Source of the DNA: Rutstroemia sp. NJR-2017a BVV2
Taxonomy: Eukaryota; Ascomycota; Leotiomycetes; Helotiales; Rutstroemiaceae
DNA: 64,000 nucleotides
Direction of reading: 5' to 3'
NCBI GenBank assembly: GCA_002946415.1
Contig: NJPS01000037.1
Coordinates: 248,001 to 312,000 of the forward strand
Shown here: one piece after another, positions 24,447-35,488 of the stretch
How the letters are laid out: every line of letters begins with the position of its first letter
How positions within the stretch are numbered: the stretch's first letter is position 1
Translations under genes and position numbers: made by a program
The notes under the pieces: generated by a model
The model's database searches: none
What the model was told of the DNA's origin: nothing
The model's input: only the letters and a program-made list of their open reading frames with translations

Positions 24447-25643
24447 ATGCAAAACGCAGTCCACAATAAAGACCAATGGAGCATCAGCGCCAGCAGCTAC
24501 GCTCAAGGGCATCAACAACTCAGCAATGCGCCTGTCGAGACGCTCTTCGCGCAGATGGATCGCGTCAAGCCTTTTTCGACGGCGACGGCGATTCTGGATG
24601 TCGGGTGCGGGCCGGGTGTTACGTTGTCAAGGTTGATTGAGAAGTATGGGGAGCAGGTTCCGCTGGATGCACGGCTGTAAGGAGATGGTCTTCCTTTACT
24701 TCTGTTTGTGCCTTGTTGTGGGGAGATTATTGCGGGTTTTGACATCGGTTGAGATGCTGTTGCAAGGCGAAGTGATATCAGAAGTCACTGTCACTCTCCA
24801 CTCCCATCAACCACCAACTTCCAAGCTCTCTCCAGATACCCCAAAAGCTCAAAAGCAAATCGCTAACCCCATCCCCAGAATAGCACTAGACTTCAGCGCC
24901 GGCATGATCGAGCAAGTGCAGAAAATGCAGAAGGAAAAACAAGTCCAAAATCCCATCTGGAGCCGCGTCGAGGGGAAAGTAGGCGATGCGCAAGTTCTCG
25001 ACGGTATTGATGACGCTTCAATTAGCCATATCACCGGTACTATGGTTTACAACCTGGTGGAAGATGGGAGACGGGCTTTGGAGGCTGCGTATCGAGTTCT
25101 GCGGCCCGAGGGGGTTGTCGGGATGACGCTGGGGAAGAGCGCGGAGTGGATGGATATGGTAGGATTTTGCTTTCTTTTTTGTGCTCTGCTTGATAGGTGT
25201 ATGCAGTTTGGATATGATACATCGACTTGAGTGCGCTGCTATGCTATTTATTCTCCTCCCCCCCTTCAGATTATCTACTAACAACTCCCCAGATGGCCGA
25301 AGCCGCCCATCACGTCCGCCGCGACTCAGCTCCCACCTACCAATTCCCCAAGGGCTACGGTACCCTCGATGGCATCAAATCAGAATTCGAAATAGTCGGA
25401 TTCAGCGCGGAGTTTGTGGAGAGCATGGAGATTTCGATCGATGTGTCGGATCCGAAACCTTTCGTTGATACTTTTATTCGGGGAAAGAATCCCGGCGCGA
25501 TGTTCTTTGTGGGAGATTATTCGGAGGCGGAATTGGATGCTTTTGTGGATTTTCTTTTGGGTTTGATTGGGGAGAGGTGTAAGGGAGAGTCGAAGAGGTT
25601 AAGGGGGGAGGCGATTGTGGCTGTGGGGAAGAAGTTGGGTTGA
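24447..25643 (+). CDS. class I SAM-dependent methyltransferase
   Basis: There are three exons: 24447-24676, 24879-25158 and 25293-25643. Introns are 202 and 134 nt, with GCTAAC and ACTAAC branch points, and frames join correctly. The product is 286 residues. Motif I is clear (ILDVGCGPG at about residues 50-58), followed by a motif-II-like acidic turn after the first intron (IALDFSAGMIEQ). The later DASISHITGTMVYNLVEDGRRALEAAYRVLRPEGVVGMT segment is the post-motif II/III region where an RVLRPGG-like element is common. No transmembrane or signal segments are seen, so it is probably cytosolic. The family includes small-molecule methyltransferases of unknown substrate, and neighbours do not define a pathway. 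The ATG (CAAAATG context) is the first Met of the conserved frame. Confidence 0.9.
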
Positions 25644-25864
25644 GGGTGAACCGATGTTTTTCCCGTATCTTCTACGGCGATAGAAAGTGCTCTACAAACT
25701 TCACCTTTCCCCGTGATCTTGTTTCGAGAAGCTGTCGACTAAAGTCTATGCGAAAAAAAGTATGTACTGCCTAGTCAAAACGCGTTTGCGAGTTTTGATT
25801 CAAAGCCTACTTCTGCTATAATTGTAGATATTTCCCAAATGGCATAGAATTCTCAGTGAAAGGC

Positions 25865-27757
25865 TCACTCTAATAAGATGGTCTCAAATCTGCCGCATGT
25901 GTTGGATGCTTCTCCATACATAACTCCATGTACGTATGCATCACAAACGAGGTTGTAGATGGTAGGTTTGTCATGGATAGCAACTGGACCTCGCAATATG
26001 AAAGGTACAGGTGCCCCATCGATGAGGCATACTCTATCGCCTTTTCTAATGTCATTGTTTGCCACACCAAGATAGCCACCTTTCGTTGTGAACAGTCTCC
26101 TCGAAAGGCCAATTCCAGATTCATAGATCCGTGCAAACATCTTTCTGATTTCCCCACTTGCTTGAGAATGCGGAAGGAATATTGGAGCGCCTCTCAATTC
26201 CAGGAATGCCTCAAATGCAGCAGTTTTTAGCTTAGAAATGCCATTGTCATTGTGAAAACCTCCGGTAGACAGTGTTTCAAGGCATATCACAGATGGCCCC
26301 TCAGAGTCTGGGTAAAGTTTTCGCCGTTTCAGCATCTCGATCCCTTCTCTTGCTATTTCCTTCTGGCGCTTTAGATAATCTTGTTTATTGGAAAAAGGAG
26401 AATCAACAGTACAAAGGCCAGACACGGACATCTCGTCAATGGTATCGATGAAAGCAGTCTTGATGAAAAGGTCTAAGGCTTGAGGTTTTCGCCAAACCAA
26501 CTGCGGCTTTCCCGACCAAGACTCTAAAGCTGCTTCCTCGAGATCTTTTGGCAAGGTAGCCTTGAAGTCCGTCCCCATAGTAAAAGGTGCGACGAGGAAG
26601 GTACGTGAGAAGTCTGGAACCCAGGTAGGGACAGGGCCAAACATTGTTTGCTCATTAATTCTTGGATTCGCAAGTCCGGCGTAACCCAGGATGCGATAAT
26701 CGTAAAGAGAAGGGCAGCACGAAACCATCGCTTTAACAAATACGTTGCCGATAGAATCCTCATAGTCTGGCTTGAGGTTATGGTGATCTGCGAGGCCGAG
26801 AAAGGCGAAAACCTTATCCCGTGGATCGGTCGCTTTGGATGACTTAAAGTCCAGCAGAATATCTGTAAGCGGTAAATGAGGTTGGCCATTATTCTCCTGG
26901 ATCCGGTCCCTAAGGCCCCGTAATCTGCGGAATTGTTTGAAAACTGGCAGAAACATTGGACCCCAATCGGATGGAATCGAATATGAGTCCGGAAGGCTAC
27001 TATAATTCTTCTGCGCCGTGTCCAGAACTTTTTCAAGGTAGGGTAGGGATATGCCTACTGATCCGCAGAGAAAAAATGCCTTGCGTGCAAAGCATACTTC
27101 CTGAATAACCCAGGAGCGTTCGAACCAGGGAGACTGCAAGACTTGTCCCATTAACTTCTTCCCTTCTTCACCTCCCGCGGTCGCTAGATATTGAAATAGA
27201 ACCAACTCATCAGTTCGAGTGAGATCCTCGTTTCCTAGCCAAACGAGCACACATTTCGCTGCTGCGTAGATATCTCTCATCATGCTAACTTGATTGTTTT
27301 TCTCTTTAATATCGTCCTGATTAATGCAAATGGCATCTACCCAGACTGGGAGGCCGCTTGCAACTCCAGCCACATGTTTTAGGAGAGAATCGACTGTTTT
27401 AGTAACCTTGAGATAGGCACTGGACGAAATTGGCAAGGGCTTTGTTGGTGTCTCGCGGCCCCAACAGTATGATATGGCAATGAATTCCCCGTCTACCCTC
27501 TGGAGGGAGTGTTCACTGAGATGAAACCTTACGTCGTTGCTGTCAAGTCTACCTGAATGCTCCAATAGCCGAATATTTCGAGCATGTTGGAGTTCACGGT
27601 ACTGATACTCGAGAAGCCTATTTTGACTGTGCAGATTCAGCTCTTCTCCTGATGAAATGTCTCGTGGCGGTTGAAATATAAGAACATCCTGCTCGCAATT
27701 CGCTATGATGTCATCCAATATACACTCAGGATCATACTTGCATGTAACATCATCCAT
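25865..27757 (-). CDS. heterokaryon-incompatibility (HET) domain protein
   Basis: Single long minus-strand frame of 630 residues from the ATG at 27757. The open frame continues upstream to a GTG at 27856 with protein-like sequence, so an upstream exon with the true start is possible. The HET domain (about residues 90-230) shows its hallmark blocks: FIAISYCWG, then GLPVWVDAICINQDD, then NNQVSMMRDIYAAAKCVLVWLG, followed by SPWFERSWVIQEV. The C-terminal portion contains DPRDKVFAFLGLA and PDFS motifs common in HET proteins, and a terminal block around GDRVCLIDGAPVPFILR. HET proteins act in non-self recognition and programmed cell death after cell fusion. Individual roles vary, and most family copies are functionally unassigned. 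Confidence 0.92.
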   Translation of the reverse strand: MDDVTCKYDPECILDDIIANCEQDVLIFQPPRDISSGEELNLHSQNRLLEYQYRELQHARNIRLLEHSGRLDSNDVRFHLSEHSLQRVDGEFIAISYCWGRETPTKPLPISSSAYLKVTKTVDSLLKHVAGVASGLPVWVDAICINQDDIKEKNNQVSMMRDIYAAAKCVLVWLGNEDLTRTDELVLFQYLATAGGEEGKKLMGQVLQSPWFERSWVIQEVCFARKAFFLCGSVGISLPYLEKVLDTAQKNYSSLPDSYSIPSDWGPMFLPVFKQFRRLRGLRDRIQENNGQPHLPLTDILLDFKSSKATDPRDKVFAFLGLADHHNLKPDYEDSIGNVFVKAMVSCCPSLYDYRILGYAGLANPRINEQTMFGPVPTWVPDFSRTFLVAPFTMGTDFKATLPKDLEEAALESWSGKPQLVWRKPQALDLFIKTAFIDTIDEMSVSGLCTVDSPFSNKQDYLKRQKEIAREGIEMLKRRKLYPDSEGPSVICLETLSTGGFHNDNGISKLKTAAFEAFLELRGAPIFLPHSQASGEIRKMFARIYESGIGLSRRLFTTKGGYLGVANNDIRKGDRVCLIDGAPVPFILRGPVAIHDKPTIYNLVCDAYVHGVMYGEASNTCGRFETILLE

Positions 27758-28574
27758 CGTGCGGCTCGTTGAGAATAATTCGTAGTACTTGTTTATGTGT
27801 TTCAGTGCAGAGTAGTAGGCAGGCACTGTAAAAGCTGGTTCAATATTCACAGTCACATGTGCTGGCTAGGCAGCCACCGTCCAAGTTTCGAACCAAGCAG
27901 GAGTGCAAGTGTCGGGAAATGGTCCCCGTTTAAAAAATTTCTATATTGCAAATACTTATCTTCTAAGTTATATAGAAGTGATCAGAATTATCAAACGCTA
28001 ATAATTGATAGAATTATATAGTATTGAATAGAGTTATTTATTGAAAGAAAAAATCAAATGTGAAAAATAACGCATCAAATCACGACACCGAGCTATGGTT
28101 TGTCGTTGTTCGATATCTACCACAATCGTCCAAGCAGCAGCATAAAGAACATCCAGCTCAACGTCCTTTTCCGGCGACTCCATCTCCATCCAAAGCTTTA
28201 TTTAAGTCCACATTCCAAACCCAGATAGCTAGAAATAGCTAGCAAACTACTTTCAAAATAAAACAGCTCCCTGCTTGAAAAAGACGTATCGAGATAACAT
28301 GACATGACGTGTCTGCAAAATCCGGTTCCTGAAAGACAAGATACACGTACTCGACCTCTAGTTCTTTGTCCATAGCTCCCTACATAGCTCCAAGCAGCTA
28401 CTCCTCTTTGACGTTTCTTCTCTCGCCGTTTTCATCACTCGTATCTGTGAACGGTCTTTTTGTTTTAATTCCAACCTTCTCCCCCCACTCCACTCGCTCA
28501 GCACAGTACAACATAATCAAAAACTTCAATTCCTATATATCCCATCCTGCAAGCAGAACCCCATTAAACTCAAT
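27758..28574. other. divergent intergenic region
   Basis: Shared upstream region of the HET gene (minus) and the CFEM gene (plus). It is AT-rich around 27930-28070. No additional gene is supported. Confidence 0.5.
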
Positions 28575-29284
28575 ATGAAGTATCCACTCGTTAGTCTCCT
28601 CGCCTCCGCTGCTCTTGTCAGCGCAATCGACTTCCCCAATCTTCCCAGCTGCGCCGTAAGTTTCCCCCTCTCATTCTAAATCAAACCTTTAAAACTGACC
28701 TCCTTCAGAGCTCCTGCCTCAGCTCCGCCATCACCGCCGGCACCCACTGCAACATCGAAGACTCCGTCTGCCAATGCTCCGCCGCGTCCCAAGCCGCCAT
28801 CCAAACCACCGCAATCCCCTGTCTCTTAACCGCCTGTCCGCAGTCCGATCTCCAGGTGGCGGTTTCAGTCGGCACAGGCCTGTGTGCGCGTGTTACTGCT
28901 ACTGCGTCGCAAAGTACTAGTCATAGCAGTAGCGGTACTACCGCGGCGCCGGTTTCGACCGCGGGATCGAGCTCCGTGAAGTCTACTTCTTCTGCTTCTT
29001 CTAATTCGACGACGACGCATTCGAGCACTACTGCTGCTGCTGGTACCGGAGGGGTGAAATCTACTGCGGGTACGGCTTCGGCTTCTGGTGGTGGAGGAGG
29101 GGGGTCGAGAGGAGGGAATTCGACGGTCACGACGGGGACGCCGAAGTCGTCGATTACGGCGGGGGTGGAGACGGCTACTGGGACGGGGGCGCCGTCGCAG
29201 GTGAGCGGGAACGCGGCTCAGAGTATTGGGGCGGGGGTGGGGGGTTTGGTGGTTGTGCTTGCGGGGATGGTGATTGCTTTTTAG
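28575..29284 (+). CDS. CFEM-domain GPI-anchored cell-surface protein
   Basis: There are two exons, 28575-28655 and 28709-29284, with a 53-nt intron (GTAAGT donor) joining in phase 0. The product is 218 residues. A signal peptide spans residues 1-17. The CFEM domain spans about residues 20-92 with eight cysteines in the family spacing, including CQC. A low-complexity Ser/Thr/Ala/Gly stalk follows, with a run of glycines. The C-terminus is a hydrophobic tail after a small-residue site (Gly-Asn-Ala-Ala), as expected for a GPI-attachment signal. Known CFEM proteins bind haem or iron, or act in surface sensing and virulence. The exact role is not visible here. The strong G/C skew of the stalk on this strand produces a meaningless antisense frame. 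Confidence 0.93.
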
Positions 29285-30181
29285 GTGATTGGGTTTGTTT
29301 GATTTTGGGGTTGGGTTGGGTTGGATTGGTTTTGGGATGGGAGTTGGGAAAAAGTATTTTTGATTGGGAGGTGTTTTTAAGGGGTTTATGTTTATGCTGT
29401 TTGGATGGGATGTAATGTAATATTGGTAATGGGTGGGTGGATGGATGGATGGACATATGGGATGAGATTATATGTGGGAAAAAGAGACTGGACATTCCTT
29501 AGATACTTACAGGTATATAAATCATAGCACTTTTGGCTTCAATATGTTCGTACTTTTTGATGCCAGTGAGGTCTTTCATCAGTAGAAAGGATTGTTTTGC
29601 GACTAAATGGGAAAGGCAGTATAGAGCTGACTGAATACACTTGTAACAATAGCTATCTCATCGAACAGTTCTATCGCTTGTCAACTAACAAATTCCAAGA
29701 TCTGCAGTACTAATATAAGACCTAAGGCCGGTTCTAGGCCTACAGCGTTCGAGCCCCCCCCCCGCGGCTACTACACGCAGGGGGCGTAGACGCATATTAC
29801 ATGGACAGGATTTGATGATAAGGAGCCAGACATCTTTGACGCACTGCTACATATATCAAATATTGTGTTAAATGCATATAACAAGTAGGTGGTTGTGGTG
29901 CTCCTGCCTTTATCGTCCGATTCTGATACCTTTTTTCTCGATGTGCGGACGACGCCTCACAACTGAACCACGCCTCGCAACTGCATTGCAGTTATGATTC
30001 ATCGAGTGTTGGTCTGATGTTATACTTTCGAGACTGTTCCTTATCACCCACAATCACCGATTAGCGCTCTTCTGCAGGAAGCTCAGGTTTTTTGAATCAT
30101 CTGGCCAACTTAGCAAACAAACGACTTCACGTATGAAGACAATCATTCTTTGTGAACTCAAACGGCCATTATCATCATATC
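29285..30181. other. intergenic region
   Basis: Between the CFEM gene and the damaged hydrolase. A poly-C tract occurs at about 29754-29763. No gene is seen. Confidence 0.5.
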
Positions 30182-31321
30182 ATGGGATCTGCATCATCGA
30201 AAGAGTCACTTTGGTTCCGCCAGACTTACAAGACTGTTTATTCCTCTTTTGTGCTCGTCACACTTTCTTTCCGCCTCATATTCATCTTCCTCTACTACAT
30301 TTCCAGCCCTCTTCGTCAGCATCCCAAATGGACCTACCGCCAGGCAATCGGCCTAGAGGTTTTCCTCACCTGGTGGAAGTACACCTCAGCTGTGCGCTAT
30401 CATACTTCCAAGTCCTTGAAACCCGGCAGTCTAAAAGACCGCTTCATCGTCATCCAACCCTCATCAACAGACCCTACAATTTATCGTGGCATCGTTGATG
30501 ATCCAATCGTCCGACCAATAACCATTGGCGCATTTTAGTACCCCGCGCCACTCGATCCCGCGAAAAAGGCATCACAGCGAATTGCTATTCATTTCCATGG
30601 CGGTGCTTATGTGCTTGGGGGTTGTCGTCCGATGGAAAGCGGATGGGGTCCTCTAATCCTTGCAAAACATCTGCAAGGACCAGTCCTGCAAGTCCAATAC
30701 CGGCTTGCCATTGAAGATTTATCTTATTTCCCCGCTGCTCTGCAAGACGGCTTGACAGCATATTCTTATGTCATCAACGAACTTGGGGTTCCCGCCGAGA
30801 ACGTCGTTCTATCTGGTGAATCGGCAGGTGCAAACCTTGTCCTAGCAATGATACGATATCTGAGCAGCGGCGATGGAAAGGGAACACTGCTGTTACCACG
30901 AACGGGCCTACCCTGGAGTCCGTGGGTGAATCTAGTGCCGAACCAACTTACGCTGGATGAGCATCCAAATGCCCGATCAGATTACATGGAAGGATCGATA
31001 TTGGAATGGGGCGCAAGTCGCTTCACGCCTCCGGGATTGGATAGAGGGCACCCTTACATTTCTCCGTTTGGGAACGAGTTTAGGAGTCCGGTGCCGTTGT
31101 TTGTTCACTCTGGAACTGCTGAGGTGTTGCATGACGAGCATGTCGGATTTGCGAAAGCAATGAGAGCTTGTGGAACTGAGGTTGGGTTTCTGGAAAGTGA
31201 GAATGCTCCGCATGATATTTTTGGGGCGGGAATAATTCTGGGATTCGTGGATGAGGCCGAAGTCGCAGTTCAGAAGGCGACAGCTTTTGTTGAGCGGGTG
31301 GCATATAACCATGACGAGTGA
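30182..31321 (+). pseudogene. alpha/beta hydrolase (HSL-type esterase) interrupted by one in-frame TAG
   Basis: The frame from the ATG at 30182 runs 118 codons to TAG (30536-30538). It continues in the same frame for 260 more codons to the natural stop at 31321. The N-terminal part has a membrane-anchor-like helix (about residues 20-40). After the stop come the oxyanion-hole motif HGGAY, the nucleophile elbow GESAG and a C-terminal APHDIF histidine block, so the catalytic core is intact. The stop falls in the conserved IRP-x-TIG-x-x-W-YP region, exactly where relatives carry Trp; TGG to TAG is a single change. An alternative is a 45-nt intron ending at this TAG (start near 30494), but its donor is poor and it would delete conserved sequence. 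I call it a recent nonsense allele. Substrate is unknown. Confidence 0.75.
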
Positions 31322-32102
31322 TGAATCCGATGTACCGGGTTCGGAATTTTGAGTCTAGGTCATCACTAGATGTGCGAGATAATAATGAATAACTTTTGGA
31401 CCCATCTTATTTGAAATATTCAAGAACAAAAGCAATAAGCATTAGGACTATAGTTTAACTTTGGTTGTTACAGAGGTATTACAGAGGTGAAAATGTGCCA
31501 GACGAAGGGACCTCAGGCTCACGACTGCTTAGTCTTAGTAGGACCCTTGGAGAGAGAATATATATTCGAAGTTGACCTCGATAGATCTCTCAATTTATCG
31601 AAGATCGAAGGAGAATCAATCTCTATATAAATAGCAGTTTTGGATTCAAAATGCGTGTTTGTTATGGTTGCTCGCGATGAGGTCCTGCATCACTAGACGG
31701 GGAAGTAAAATGAAACTCGCAGAGCTTATTCGTAACAGCGGTGTTCTCTATTAAAGATTTCATCTCCCTTTAAAGGGTAGAATCCAAGGTCTGCTCTGAT
31801 ACTGTACGACGCTGAATGTGATGTCGACATAAACATGCCATAAAACGTGATTACTACCCGCCAAAAATACAGGGTCGTTTAGTGGTCGGAAGCCCATGCT
31901 CCAGGGTCGTTCCAGCCCTGAAAGGTGGGGTAAATCAACGTCATAGCCTGAATCCTTTCTTATCTCCAAGCTCCATCCACCTAAACATCCCACTTCAGCC
32001 CTGCCGCTCATCCTATAGTAGAAAAAGCAATCAATATATCTCTTGACCGACGGTCTCCAAACTTCTACACGAATATCCATTTTATCGTGAAAGAACATAG
32101 CC
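31322..32102. other. intergenic region
   Basis: No gene on the plus strand. A 273-codon minus-strand frame overlapping this stretch and the next gene is antisense shadow. Confidence 0.5.
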
Positions 32103-33024
32103 ATGACCAACGTCCTCATCATAGGCGCCACGCGTGGCTTAGGCGCTTCCCTAGCTAAGAAATACGCATCGCAAGCTTCATCCACCGTATATGGAACTAC
32201 GCGATCTGAAAAGGGTCCGATAGATGTCCACGACAAGGTTATCTGGGTGCCTGGAATTGACGTCTCAGAAGAAGGAGTCAGTAGGAAATTAGTCAACCAA
32301 TTGGGAATGCTGGGTGCCGGGGGTGGCATGACGGAGGGAGGGAGGTTGGTGTTTGATGTTGTGGTTTGTACTCCGATTACACGATTGATACTGATGAGGA
32401 AGCTGAGTGTCGGATAGATCATCACAGCTGGGTATTTCGCGACGGAAGATTTCACTAATGGTCCGAAATGGGAGGAGGAGGTGAAGATGTACAGTGAGTA
32501 TTCACTCCGTCTCCGATCTTTCCGCCAACAACATACTGATAACAACCCCCCTCTCAGCAACATCCGCCATCTCACTCCCATTCATAACGCACTCCCTCTT
32601 CCGCGCCAAACACCTTTCTTCGGGCTCCAAAATCATCCTCGTCTCCTCCGAATCTGGCTCCATCACCCTCCGCCACGCCAAAGAAGGCGGCGGCAACTAC
32701 GGGCACCACGCATCTAAATCCGCGCTGAACATGGTCGGGAAGCTGCTCTCGCTCGATTTGAAAGAACATGGTATTGTAGTTTCGATTGTACATCCGGGGT
32801 TTATGCGTACGGAAATGACGAAAGGTGTTGGCTTCGATCAGTTTTGGGATGATGGCGGGGCGGTGACGCCGGATGAGGCGGCGGGGAGTTTGGTGCAGTG
32901 GGTAGAGGGGTTGGGGATGGAGAAATCGGGTGAGTATTGGGCGCCTAGGGGGCCGAGGGATATTGGGACGGCGGAGGTGACGTTGGGGAAGGGTTTGCCG
33001 ACGCCGTTGCAGTTACCTTGGTAA
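32103..33024 (+). CDS. short-chain dehydrogenase/reductase (C-factor-like)
   Basis: There are three exons: 32103-32363, 32418-32493 and 32558-33024, with introns of 54 and 64 nt and all junctions in frame. The product is 267 residues. The Rossmann start VLIIGATRGLGASLA shows the Gly-rich NAD(P)-binding loop. The second exon gives FDVVIITAGYF, which replaces the usual NNAG by TAG. SESGS supplies the catalytic Ser block, and GNYGHHASKSALN holds the catalytic Lys. The position four residues before that Lys, normally Tyr, is His here. VHPGFMRTEM is the typical post-catalytic PG motif. The fold is clear. Whether it is an active oxidoreductase is uncertain because of the missing Tyr. Relatives resemble the bacterial CsgA/C-factor group. 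It is probably cytosolic. Confidence 0.9.
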
Positions 33025-33099
33025 GTGGTAGGTAGATGTGTGTGTAGTGTGCCACGAACGTGGTGGATACGGGCGTGAAATGATGAAGATACCATAGAT

Positions 33100-33453
33100 A
33101 TGATGAGGAATGTCCCTCTTAATAGCATCTTAATAGCTTTTGCACTTTCCTGGGTGGCCGCGGCACCGATGTCAAGAAATTACGAGGGCATACAACACGA
33201 TGATATATTCCACCCCTTGCTAGTTGAAAACGAGAGCTTTCTCCCAGCACCCTTTTCATTCGCAGTAGCTATCCATGCTCTTCCTGTCAACTTGACTGCA
33301 GCTCACTACCCACAGATTTCATGTCTGAACGTAGTACTCATCGCAATTTCTATCTATCCTATTTCCCAAGCTTGTCTCTCAATGTCGTTGCTTATTAGTC
33401 AGGAGACATATATTAAAGCAGTAGTTTCCGCAGCCGGCTGTAGTACCAAATGA
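33100..33453 (+). CDS. possible small secreted protein, 117 aa
   Basis: This is an ATG-initiated frame with a good signal peptide (hydrophobic residues 9-20 ending Val-Ala-Ala-Ala-Pro). The remainder is of mixed composition with three cysteines in total. It begins only 75 bp after the dehydrogenase stop, so the first part could be 3' UTR of that gene. I recognise no family, and codon use is unremarkable. It is kept only because of the signal-like N-terminus. Confidence 0.25.
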   Translation: MMRNVPLNSILIAFALSWVAAAPMSRNYEGIQHDDIFHPLLVENESFLPAPFSFAVAIHALPVNLTAAHYPQISCLNVVLIAISIYPISQACLSMSLLISQETYIKAVVSAAGCSTK

Positions 33454-33775
33454 GGGGTCTTAAATGGTGCCCGTATGAAGTGGCCTTAGGGAATAGCTGC
33501 TCGTTGTGGATGTGCTTTCAGTTTATCTGAGGGCACTGACTCTAGCTTGGTAGGGCCGGCGGGAAAGGGGGGAGAGTTGTGTATATGAGGGGTCTAAAAG
33601 GGGCACATGTATATACATGATCTTGATGGTCTTAGGACTCAGGAGTAGAGGGATAGATAGGCGGAGGAATTCGATTGGGAATATATATAAATGCAAAACT
33701 TGTTGAACTCGTTGAAATTGTGCAATTTTTTGAGAATGTGAATGTAGAAGTGAAAAAAGTTGAAATGACTGCTAC

Positions 33776-33856
33776 AATGACCTGCACAAAGAATTCATAG
33801 TCAGTGACCTCCACGAAGAAATCGTAGTCAGTCATCTACACGAGGGAATCATATCC
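33776..33856. repeat. 27-bp tandem repeat x3
   Basis: Three imperfect 27-bp units lie head to tail (starting 33776, 33803 and 33830), each with the core tgacct-x-cac-aagaa-tc-tagtc. The period is a multiple of three, but no gene frame is supported across it. A weaker direct repeat (tgaggggtct core) occurs nearby at 33451 and 33586. Confidence 0.8.
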
Positions 33857-34293
33857 AATCACCCGTAGCTTCAGCTCCTGTGAATAGGCTGTCATTTTTC
33901 GTGGGTGACGCAGAGCTAATGAGACTATCTTCGTGAAGAGAGATTTAACAAAGAAACACTGCAATGGATCAGACTTGGGAAAGATATATTTAGAAAGTTT
34001 GGAGTATGTGAATAAAGAGATTTCGAATGTGCCATTGACCTTCGATATTTGTGATTCAGGGAAAGAATGAAAAGCATAAAATCCCATCCCTTAACTGAGA
34101 AACCCATACTCTATTCCCACGTACAGCTGAACCTCAAAATAACTAACAGACCTCCCCTTTACACAGCAGCGCACATCAAGTCAGTCAGAAGAACAACCAA
34201 CAGACTCACAAACTGTTCAACAAGAAAAACACAACGCTTCTCGAAGCCTACCATATAATTCCCTACATCCATATAAAAGAACAAACCAAGGAC

Positions 34294-34428
34294 ATGGAAA
34301 CACTCGGAGTAATTATCATCGGCATGGTAGCCTCCGTGGCGTTGGTAGTAATCGCGGGGTTTGTGTATGTGAAGGTTGGACGCAGTAAAGGTGCTCACAA
34401 GAAGGGTCTACCGACAATATATGGATGA
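34294..34428 (+). CDS. 44-aa single-pass membrane peptide, unknown function
   Basis: This is a short ORF with a CA-rich, transcript-leader-like upstream sequence and a GACATGG start. The product has one hydrophobic helix (about residues 5-28, many Val and Ile). A basic tail follows (Lys-Val-Gly-Arg-Ser-Lys... His-Lys-Lys) and ends Tyr-Gly before TGA. Such a topology (outside or lumenal N-terminus, positively charged cytosolic end) is credible for a small membrane subunit, but I recognise no family. It is similar in style, not in sequence, to the 37-residue peptide at 455-568. Neighbours give no functional clue. Confidence 0.45.
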   Translation: METLGVIIIGMVASVALVVIAGFVYVKVGRSKGAHKKGLPTIYG

Positions 34429-35256
34429 AGTGCAGAGATGCTATAAGGCGGAGGGTAGGGTTACCAATGTTAGTTGGCGTGGGGGTGGTGGGTTTTGAAT
34501 GTGATAGGAATGGAGGTAACTTTGGGATTGGCATCGCTGTTGTAAATTATTTTAGGACAGGGTATACGATTATGGCGATCATGGCGACCATGGGGATATG
34601 GAGATGAATGTTTGGATAGGACTATTTGGGGATATATGGGACAGAAAATACTCTTCAGCTTGCTAGAGTTGTGAAATTTTCTTCATTTCAGATCAAGGGT
34701 ACAAGTTTGGAGTCTAGAATCAGAGAAGCGTATGAACTATGCATCTTTACAACTTGTATATAGAACGCATGCAGGATGTGAATCGAAGTGCTGGAGCGTC
34801 GCGGGTTGAAAATTTCGATCTCTCTCAGGTTGAGATACAGCACTTACTGTAGGAGAGGAAGCTTCAGATCCTTTGCTCTCGAGGCTGATGAAACCTGTTA
34901 ATACTAAAAGCAGGGATTACCTATGCTAACATCGCGAATAACAATCGCCACCTAGTCAGTACTTTGAAGACGGATTCGGAGAATGATCCCCGGCTCCAAT
35001 TGAGATATACCAAAGGAACTGGTCGATCTTGCTCAATAGAATCCATTTGCCTCGTCGACCTCTTGAAAAATAGAGCGAAGGGTGATACATACCTCTACGA
35101 GCTGCATGCTGACCACTAACGCCTCGGGTAGACTAGTCTAGAGGATTTCGCACGAGAAGCGAATGGGGTCCGGCGGTTAGACGCTGCATAGCGTTGCGGG
35201 TGGCTGCGTAGTAATACTGTATGCGATGTAACCTCGCTCTGCGGGTTCGAAAATAC

Positions 35257-35488
35257 CTGCCTATTTATGGCATAGGCTACCACTTTACAATCACTACCTA
35301 AACTCACTACTTTGTTTCCAACAACCTTTATATTATCTATTAATATTATATATTTAATCAATCTTTTATAATTAGGTTATATAACTATAGAAGGGCTTTA
35401 GGGAAATAACAAAATATTAATTCAACCCTCAAATATAAAAAAAAGTTGTAAGGTTTTGGTGATGGTAGCCTATGCCACAAATGAGCAG
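35257..35488. repeat. 26-bp inverted repeats flanking an AT-rich core (possible MITE)
   Basis: Left arm 35257-35282 and right arm 35463-35488 are reverse complements at about 23 of 26 positions, including a perfect block tggcataggctacca. The 180-bp centre is strongly AT-rich. No coding capacity is present. No clear target-site duplication is visible. Confidence 0.7.

Noticed and set aside
31760..32581. 273-codon minus-strand frame
   Set aside because: It is antisense to the first exons of the dehydrogenase, which has motifs and introns. No family features on the minus strand.
35150..35260. tRNA- or SINE-like segment with a ggttcga box B-like motif
   Set aside because: The T-arm-like pairing exists, but the loop is too long and no acceptor or anticodon arm can be formed.
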